From positions 1-12,427 of the forward strand of contig JBBQUY010000087.1 in assembly GCA_038212015.1 (NCBI GenBank): a stretch of DNA of 12,427 nt, written 5' to 3'. Shown one piece after another: positions 5,460 to 10,324 of this stretch (the first letter of the stretch is position 1; each line of letters opens with the position of its first letter). A program made the position numbers and the translations under genes. The stretch comes from JAGQUL01 sp038212015 (GTDB taxonomy: Bacteria > Actinomycetota > Thermoleophilia > Gaiellales > SKUG01). The notes beneath the pieces were generated by a model. The model was not told the origin of the DNA. It saw nothing but the letters and a program-made list of their open reading frames with translations, and ran no database searches.

Positions 5460-6431
5460 GTGGGCGAACGCGTAGTGGTCACCGGCGGCGCCGGGTTCAT
5501 CGGATCGCATCTGGCGGATGCGCTGGTGGCTCGCGGCGACGAGGTGCACGTCGTCGACAACCTCGCCACAGGACGGCGCGAGCAGGTCCCCGACGGTGCG
5601 ACGTTCCACGTTCTCGACGTCTCGGACGTGGATGCCCTGGGCGAGCTCGCGGAGCGCATCGGATCGATCGCGCGGTGGTATCACCTCGCCGCGCAGGCAG
5701 ACGTGCGCGTGTCGGTGGCCGATCCTGCGTTCGACGCTCGGGTGAACGTGATCGGCACGATCTCCGTGCTCGCTGCCGCGCGCAAGCACGGCGCGCTCGT
5801 CGCGTTCGCCTCCACCGGCGGCGCAATCTACGGCGAGGTGGAGTCACCGGCCGACGAATCGACGCCCGAACATCCCCCGAGCCCGTACGGCGCGGCCAAG
5901 CTTGCCGGCGAAGTGTTCCTGGCCCAGGATTCCCGCCTCAATGGTGCGGCGCACACGGTCGTGCGCTACGCGAACGTGTACGGCCCGCGCCAGGATCCGC
6001 ACGGCGAGGCGGGGGTCGTCGCCATCTTTGCCGGACGCGTGCTCGACGGGCGTCCGGCGCGCATCTTCGGCGACGGTGAACAGACGCGCGACTACGTCTA
6101 CGTCGGCGACGTGGTGGCCGCCACGATCGCGGCCGCAGATGCCGCGGCGCTCGGCACCGACGCCGACCTGCGCGACGGCGGGGCAACGGTCCCGATCTAC
6201 AACGTCGGCACGGGTCGCATGACGAGCGTGCTCGAGCTGTGGGATGCGATGGAACGCGCGTACGGGTCTCAGAACGGGCGCGAGTTCGAGCCCAAGCGCG
6301 ACGGCGAGATCCTCAACAGCGTGCTCGACGCCAGCTTCGCGCGTCAGCGGCTCGGGGTCACCTTTGACACGCCGCTCGAGGAAGGGTTGCTCGCGACGAT
6401 CGAGTGGCTCGGCGGTACGGTTCGCGCGTGA
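5460..6431 (+). CDS. NAD-dependent nucleotide-sugar epimerase (GalE-like, extended SDR)
   Basis: A 323-aa extended short-chain dehydrogenase acting on nucleotide-sugars, most like UDP-glucose/UDP-galactose 4-epimerases. Motifs are TGGAGFIGS (8-16) for NAD, D33-N34 at the end of beta-2, HLAAQADVRVSVADP (75-89), the catalytic S118/T119 with Y143 and K147 (SPYGAAK), RYANVYGPRQDPHGEAGVVAIF (169-190) that shapes the sugar-nucleotide site, and DYVYVGDVV (211-219). The length is typical. The start is GTG 5460, with AAGGGG 7 nt upstream; the frame is open back to 5262, but that extension lies over the divergent promoter region. The stop overlaps the next gene (GTGA), so the epimerase and the O-antigen ligase-like protein are co-expressed. 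The likely task is to supply an epimerised sugar nucleotide for a surface glycan. Whether the substrate is UDP-Glc, UDP-GlcNAc or another sugar cannot be told. Confidence 0.92.
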   Translation: MGERVVVTGGAGFIGSHLADALVARGDEVHVVDNLATGRREQVPDGATFHVLDVSDVDALGELAERIGSIARWYHLAAQADVRVSVADPAFDARVNVIGTISVLAAARKHGALVAFASTGGAIYGEVESPADESTPEHPPSPYGAAKLAGEVFLAQDSRLNGAAHTVVRYANVYGPRQDPHGEAGVVAIFAGRVLDGRPARIFGDGEQTRDYVYVGDVVAATIAAADAAALGTDADLRDGGATVPIYNVGTGRMTSVLELWDAMERAYGSQNGREFEPKRDGEILNSVLDASFARQRLGVTFDTPLEEGLLATIEWLGGTVRA

Positions 6432-8446
6432 TCGACGCGTACCTCGTGCGTCCGTGGATCGCGCCGCTCGCGTTGGCGCTCGTGCCGACGCTGCTTGCGC
6501 TTCGATTCGGTGGCTACCACCCGCGCCATGCGGGCTGGGCAGTGCTGCTGCTGTGCGCATGGGCGTGCGTGGAGCTGACGCGCGGGCGCTTCAGCGCGCT
6601 GCGCAGCGTGGGTGGGATCGCGTCGGTCGCGATGGTCGCGCTCGCGGCATGGACGACCGCGTCCATCATGTGGGTGGACGCATCACGACATGACGCGTGG
6701 GTCGAGGCGATGCGCGCGACCGGCTACGCGGCTGCGTTCCTGCTCGGCGGCGTCGTGCTCGCCAATGCGCGGTCGTACGCGCGGTTCGCCACGCTGGTGG
6801 GAATCGGCATCACGGCGCTGGCGGCGATGTCGCTCGTGCGCATGCTCGGCGAATCGCCGCTGCTGGGGTATGTCGCCGGGCGGCTCGACTGGCCCGTGGG
6901 CTATGCGCCCGGCATGGCGGGGATGTGCCTGTTCGCAGTGTTCCTGCTGCTCGGCGTGTCGGTGGCGAGCGAGCAGCGCTGGCTTGCGCGACGACATGGG
7001 CTGGATCTCGTCGCCTCCGGCCTGGCGCTCGGCGGGGCAGGGCTGTGCGCCAGCACGGCGCTGCTCGCGCAGAGCCGCGGAACCGTGCCGGCATTGACGG
7101 TGGGGATCGTCGTGGCGCTCGTCGCCACGCCACGTCGTGCCACCTGGCTGCTGCGCCTGGGCGCGATCGTCGGCGCGCTCGCGGTCCTGCTGCCGAAGCT
7201 GACCGCGCCGTTTCAGACCCAGTTCGACCTTCGTCAGGCTCCCTTCACCGAGGGCGCGGATGCCGACGCCCTGCTCGTCGCAGCCGAGGAAGCCGCACGT
7301 GCTGCCGCACAGTCCACACTGGTGATGGCGGTCGTGCTCGTGGCGCTCGGCGCGGCGCTCGTGCCGCTGGGGGGCTGGCTGACACACCGGATCGTGGCAC
7401 TGGAGGATCGTTCGGGCGTGACGCTCGCGCTGCCGCTGACAATCGCGATCGTGGCACTTGCCGCGACCATACTGCTGTTGAGCGGGGGACGAACGTGGGT
7501 GGCGGATCAATGGCGCGGCTGCGTCGATCCACCCGAGCGGGTGAACGATCCCGGGAGTGGAAGCTCATACTTCGCCAACTCCGGCACGGGTCGCTGTGAC
7601 TACTACCGCGTGGCAGTCGAGTCGGTTCCCAAGCATCCCGTGCTCGGGCTGGGCGCGGGCAACTTCCGCGGCGAGTACGTGCGCGAGCGCACCACGGCGG
7701 AGGAGCCGCGCGTCGTTCACTCGCTGCCCCTGCAGCTGCTCGCAGAGCTGGGCATCGTGGGAGCGGCGCTGGGCGCGACCGTGCTCGGATGCGTGGTGCT
7801 GGCGGCGAGCCGGTTCGTGCGCAGTGGCATCTCGCGCGATGCGACGTTCGCCGGCGCGATCGGAGCGCTCGGGTACTGGACTGCGCACGCGTCGATCGAC
7901 TGGCTGTGGCAGCTGCCCGCCGTGTCGCTGCCGGCACTCGCGCTGGGCGGCGGGCTCGTAGCGTGCGTCAGCGCGCAGCAACGGCGCATTCGAGCGTCGA
8001 CCGCTGCACCGTTTGCGGCAGCCGCGCTGCTCGCGTGCATCGCGCTGGTGCTCCCGGTGACGATGGCGGACTCGGCGCTGCGACGCGCACGAGATCCGGA
8101 CCTGCAGGCGAAGAACCGTGCTGCAGCCATCGAGGCCGCGCGCGATGCCCAGGCGTACGATCCGACCTGGGCCGATGCCGCGATCACCGAGGGCACGCTC
8201 CAGTTCGCGGCTGGCGAGCGTGAGCTGGCGGCGGAGGCGGGGCGGCGTGCAGTCCGGCTCGAGCCGCGCAGCTGGTCGGTGCAGTTTCGCTCGTCGGGTC
8301 TGATCGGGCTGTCCGATACCGCGGAGGGGCTCGAGGCCTTCCAGGCGGCGCGTCGGCTCAATCCACGGCTCCCCGCCAATGTCGCCGATGACGACGGCGC
8401 GGCGGCGGAGACGGACCCCGACACGCTGCAGTCACCTGATTCCTGA
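6428..8446 (+). CDS. O-antigen ligase-like polytopic membrane protein with TPR-like tail
   Basis: A 672-aa membrane protein with about twelve hydrophobic segments between residues 12 and 545. The Wzy_C/O-antigen ligase signature is good: the AQSRGTVPAL segment (215-223), a long outward loop (about 353-430) with RCDYYRVAVESVPKHPVLGLGAGNF, then H431 in VVHSLPLQLLAELGIVGAALG. These are the conserved Arg and His positions of ligases and polymerases that transfer lipid-linked glycans or act on glycosylated proteins. After the last helix (about 526-545) comes a 125-residue soluble tail with TPR-like helices (AAIEAARDAQAYDPTWADAAITEGTLQFAAGERELAAEAGRRAVRLEP). The start is GTG 6428, overlapping the epimerase stop; a GTG at 6404 lacks a ribosome site. 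The pairing with the epimerase suggests glycan assembly at the cell surface. The acceptor is unknown, since an actinobacterium would normally lack LPS; a teichuronic-type or exopolysaccharide role is plausible. Confidence 0.82.
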   Translation: MIDAYLVRPWIAPLALALVPTLLALRFGGYHPRHAGWAVLLLCAWACVELTRGRFSALRSVGGIASVAMVALAAWTTASIMWVDASRHDAWVEAMRATGYAAAFLLGGVVLANARSYARFATLVGIGITALAAMSLVRMLGESPLLGYVAGRLDWPVGYAPGMAGMCLFAVFLLLGVSVASEQRWLARRHGLDLVASGLALGGAGLCASTALLAQSRGTVPALTVGIVVALVATPRRATWLLRLGAIVGALAVLLPKLTAPFQTQFDLRQAPFTEGADADALLVAAEEAARAAAQSTLVMAVVLVALGAALVPLGGWLTHRIVALEDRSGVTLALPLTIAIVALAATILLLSGGRTWVADQWRGCVDPPERVNDPGSGSSYFANSGTGRCDYYRVAVESVPKHPVLGLGAGNFRGEYVRERTTAEEPRVVHSLPLQLLAELGIVGAALGATVLGCVVLAASRFVRSGISRDATFAGAIGALGYWTAHASIDWLWQLPAVSLPALALGGGLVACVSAQQRRIRASTAAPFAAAALLACIALVLPVTMADSALRRARDPDLQAKNRAAAIEAARDAQAYDPTWADAAITEGTLQFAAGERELAAEAGRRAVRLEPRSWSVQFRSSGLIGLSDTAEGLEAFQAARRLNPRLPANVADDDGAAAETDPDTLQSPDS

Positions 8447-8461
8447 GCGCGATGCGCACCA

Positions 8462-8489
8462 CGAAAACCTCGATGAGCAGGGGTTTTCG
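8462..8489 (+). terminator. Hairpin after the O-antigen ligase-like gene
   Basis: CGAAAACC (8462-8469) and GGTTTTCG (8482-8489) form a perfect 8-bp stem with a 12-nt loop, 15 bp past the stop codon. The only T-run (TTTT) is inside the right arm, so it is an imperfect intrinsic terminator. It separates the surface-glycan unit from the downstream gene set. Confidence 0.5.
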
Positions 8490-8502
8490 CGCGCGCCGTT
8501 CC

Positions 8503-8524
8503 GAATGTGAGACGCCTCACATTC
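8503..8524. promoter_or_regulatory. CRP/Fnr-family operator palindrome (TGTGA-N6-TCACA)
   Basis: A perfect 9-bp inverted repeat, GAATGTGAG and CTCACATTC, around ACGC. Its core at 8506-8521 is exactly TGTGA-N6-TCACA, and the flanking AA/TT also match the cAMP-receptor-protein consensus. The centre lies about 84 bp before the start of the 259-aa gene. A weak promoter could follow (CTGACC at 8530-8535, 18 bp, TACAGG at 8554-8559), which would put the operator near -52. It could be only a hairpin, but the match to a known operator class is much closer than chance would suggest. A protein with a Crp-type ligand fold is encoded at the end of the same gene set. Confidence 0.6.
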
Positions 8525-8597
8525 TGGCACTGACCCTCGTGGTTCCGTGGAGCTACAGGCCAGGACGGCCACGAACACGGGACACGGGGGACGGATC

Positions 8598-9377
8598 ATG
8601 ACGATCTCAGGAATGCAGACCACGACGGCGCTGCCGTCGACAAACGCGACGACGGTTCGAGCAGCTGCCGCACCCGCCCTCGGAGGCGACCACGGTGCGA
8701 AGCACGATCTTCGAATGCCGCCGATGTACGACCCGTTCGATCGAATCCAGTCACTGCTACGCGACCTGCTGATGGCCGTCCAGCATCTGCGGTCGCCGGT
8801 CGGCCAGTACCCGCCGTTCACACCGCCGTTCGAGCCACCGTTCGATCCGTACATGCCGTACGACCCGACGCCTCCCGGTTGCCCACACATGTGGAACATG
8901 CCGCCGATCGCGCCGCTGCCGCCCAAGCCGCCCGTCACCAAGAAGCAGCTCCAGGTCGGCGACGTGATCGGGTCGAGCCTCAGCGGCGCAGCCGGGACCC
9001 CGTCCGACATCAAGGTGCGGTCGGTGCACGGCGGCTACCACGACCGTGACAAGGCCGTGGCCGCTGCGAAGCACCTGTCGGGCATCTCGGGCGATGCGCT
9101 GTTCGGCGTCGCGGTGAGCTCCGGGCCCAACGGTCAGCGGCGCTACTCCGTGATCGGGCTGTCGAGCCGAGTGCCGCTTTCGCCGCAGGACATGGGATCG
9201 CTGTACGCCAGGAACGAAGGAGGCTGGTCACTCGACACGATCGCGTTCTCCGCCACCACCGCAAGGCGCATCCCCGTTGCCTTCACCCCGCCCATGCCGA
9301 TGGGGGGACCGCTGGTCCCCGGTCAGCACGCGCCTGCACCTGTTCCCGCACCCGCTCCGTCGCCGCACTCGCACTGA
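8598..9377 (+). CDS. Pro-rich protein of unknown function, 259 aa
   Basis: I do not recognise this protein. Residues 1-40 are Thr/Ala-rich without a signal peptide. A predicted amphipathic helix follows at 45-64 (DPFDRIQSLLRDLLMAVQHL). Residues 70-113 form an extended Pro/Phe/Tyr-rich stretch with PPF repeated three times (72-80) and one Cys (C95). Residues 115-230 look like a folded alpha/beta domain beginning LQVGDVIGSSLSG. The tail (230-259) is Pro/Ala-rich and ends HSH. The start is ATG 8598, with GGGGGA 6 nt upstream; upstream GTG 8547 has no such site. The same leader (GGGGGACG-ATC-ATG) precedes the sigma factor gene. First gene after the CRP-type operator. The helix resembles the heptad helix of the two small downstream proteins, so they may interact, but this is inference. 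The Pro-rich composition suggests a scaffold or extended protein. Confidence 0.8.
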   Translation: MTISGMQTTTALPSTNATTVRAAAAPALGGDHGAKHDLRMPPMYDPFDRIQSLLRDLLMAVQHLRSPVGQYPPFTPPFEPPFDPYMPYDPTPPGCPHMWNMPPIAPLPPKPPVTKKQLQVGDVIGSSLSGAAGTPSDIKVRSVHGGYHDRDKAVAAAKHLSGISGDALFGVAVSSGPNGQRRYSVIGLSSRVPLSPQDMGSLYARNEGGWSLDTIAFSATTARRIPVAFTPPMPMGGPLVPGQHAPAPVPAPAPSPHSH

Positions 9378-9438
9378 GGCGGCGGAGTTCACCCACCGTC
9401 CTCGCCAGTCCCAGGCGCGGACACCGTTCGGCACCAAC

Positions 9439-9478
9439 GGTGGAGGGAAGTCGGCAACAGTGCCGGCTGCCCTCCACC
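9439..9478 (+). terminator. Hairpin between the 259-aa gene and the tandem paralogs
   Basis: Arms of 17 nt (9439-9455 and 9462-9478) pair with one A-G mismatch and one G-T pair around the 6-nt loop AACAGT, 60 bp past the stop. It has the same size and shape as the hairpin at 4378-4417, but the sequence differs. No T-tract follows. It may end or attenuate transcription, so the small paralogs may also have a promoter of their own in 9479-9577, where I see none that is convincing. Confidence 0.55.
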
Positions 9479-9577
9479 AGCACTACCTCTGGTCAGAAAT
9501 CGGAATGTCGGTTCTACTGGAGACAGGGACGTCTGTCGCAGGGACGCGGCATGCAGACGAGAAGGGACGCTCGCACC

Positions 9578-9940
9578 ATGTGTGGAATCAATCCGACACC
9601 ACCGATCGGCGGAGGCGCAACGCCCCCAGCTGATCCGACGCAGGCGAAGGGCACCACGCCCACCACGCCGCCCGCGCCGACACAGCTTCCGGGACAGACC
9701 ACCGCAGCAACGACCGGCGCAGTCGCCGGCGCGAAGGGCGGCGGCGAAACCGCACCCGCCGCGACCGCCGTCGCAGGCGCCGCGAACCTCGACGCACTCG
9801 CACCCGTGCTGCAGCAACTCGTCACCGTGCTCCAGCAACTCGTCACCGCCATCCAGGCAATGAACGTCACCGGCGGCGGCGGACAGCCGCCAATCAAGGG
9901 CCTGGGTGGCTACGAGGTCGCAGGCCGGAGGGGTGGCTGA
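9578..9940 (+). CDS. Small Pro/Thr/Ala-rich protein with heptad helix, paralog A
   Basis: A 120-aa protein of unknown function, nearly identical over its first 104 residues to the next gene. The N-terminus is MCGINPTPPIGGGATPP, followed by a Pro/Thr-rich disordered stretch to about 42 and an Ala/Gly/Thr-rich linker to 70. An amphipathic helix at 71-95 contains VLQQLVT twice in heptad register, then come a Gly-rich hinge (99-102) and a tail ending RRGG. There is no signal peptide or membrane segment; C2 is the only cysteine. The start is ATG 9578, chosen because the paralog begins at the same residue; AAGGGA lies 10 nt upstream. An in-frame ATG at 9551 would add nine residues. The gene ends 1 nt before paralog B, and its last codons contain that gene's ribosome site. 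The heptad repeat suggests self-association or pairing with the paralog. Confidence 0.82.
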   Translation: MCGINPTPPIGGGATPPADPTQAKGTTPTTPPAPTQLPGQTTAATTGAVAGAKGGGETAPAATAVAGAANLDALAPVLQQLVTVLQQLVTAIQAMNVTGGGGQPPIKGLGGYEVAGRRGG

Positions 9941-10253
9941 CATGTGCGGCATCACTCCGACACCACCGATCGGCGGAGGCGCGACGCCCCCGGCTGATCC
10001 GACGCAGGCGAAGGGCACCACGCCCACCACGCCGCCCGCGCCGACCCAGCTTCCGAGCCAGACCACCGCAGCAACCACCGGCGCAGTCGCCGGCGCGACG
10101 GGCGGCGGCGAAACCGCACCCGCAGCGACCGCCGTGGCAGGCGCCGCCAACCTCGACGCCCTCGCACCCGTGCTGCAGCAACTCGTCACCGTGCTCCAGC
10201 AACTCGTCACCGCCATCCAGACGATGAACACCACCGGTGGCGGCGGACAGCCT
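9578..10253 (+). repeat. Tandem duplication of about 312 bp (paralog genes)
   Basis: The first 104 codons of the two small genes (9578-9889 and 9942-10253) are direct repeats offset by 364 bp. The block coding for the heptad helix is identical at nucleotide level for 57 bp (9806-9862 and 10170-10226), whereas other parts carry scattered synonymous changes. The duplication is therefore not brand new, and the helix block may be under constraint or gene conversion. Confidence 0.9.
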
Positions 10254-10304
10254 GTGGACAAGGACGAAGCCGGCGTGGGGCAGGCCCCTCGACGCGGCGG
10301 CTGA
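9942..10304 (+). CDS. Small Pro/Thr/Ala-rich protein with heptad helix, paralog B
   Basis: A 120-aa tandem duplicate of the preceding gene, with the same length and the same order: MCGITPTPPIGGG start, Pro/Thr-rich arm, Ala/Gly linker, heptad helix (71-95), Gly hinge, RRGG end. Only five residues differ in the first 104 (5, 39, 53, 94, 97), while synonymous changes are more numerous. Residues 105-116 have diverged (mostly acidic here, DKDEAG), yet the final RRGG is kept with different codons. The ribosome site GGAGGGG lies 8 nt before ATG 9942, and the gap to paralog A is 1 nt, so the two are translated together. Only 20 nt separate it from the TPR-Crp regulator. Function unknown. Confidence 0.85.
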   Translation: MCGITPTPPIGGGATPPADPTQAKGTTPTTPPAPTQLPSQTTAATTGAVAGATGGGETAPAATAVAGAANLDALAPVLQQLVTVLQQLVTAIQTMNTTGGGGQPVDKDEAGVGQAPRRGG

Positions 10305-10324
10305 CCAGCGACTGACCGACGGAC

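Noticed and set aside
9424..9440. CCGTT/AACGG hairpin before the paralogs
   Set aside because: Only 5 bp, and mutually exclusive with the much stronger 9439-9478 hairpin.
9578..9589. MCGI start as a class II glutamine amidotransferase (Cys2 nucleophile)
   Set aside because: Only the first four residues agree; the rest is Pro/Thr-rich and helical, with none of the Ntn-hydrolase fold.
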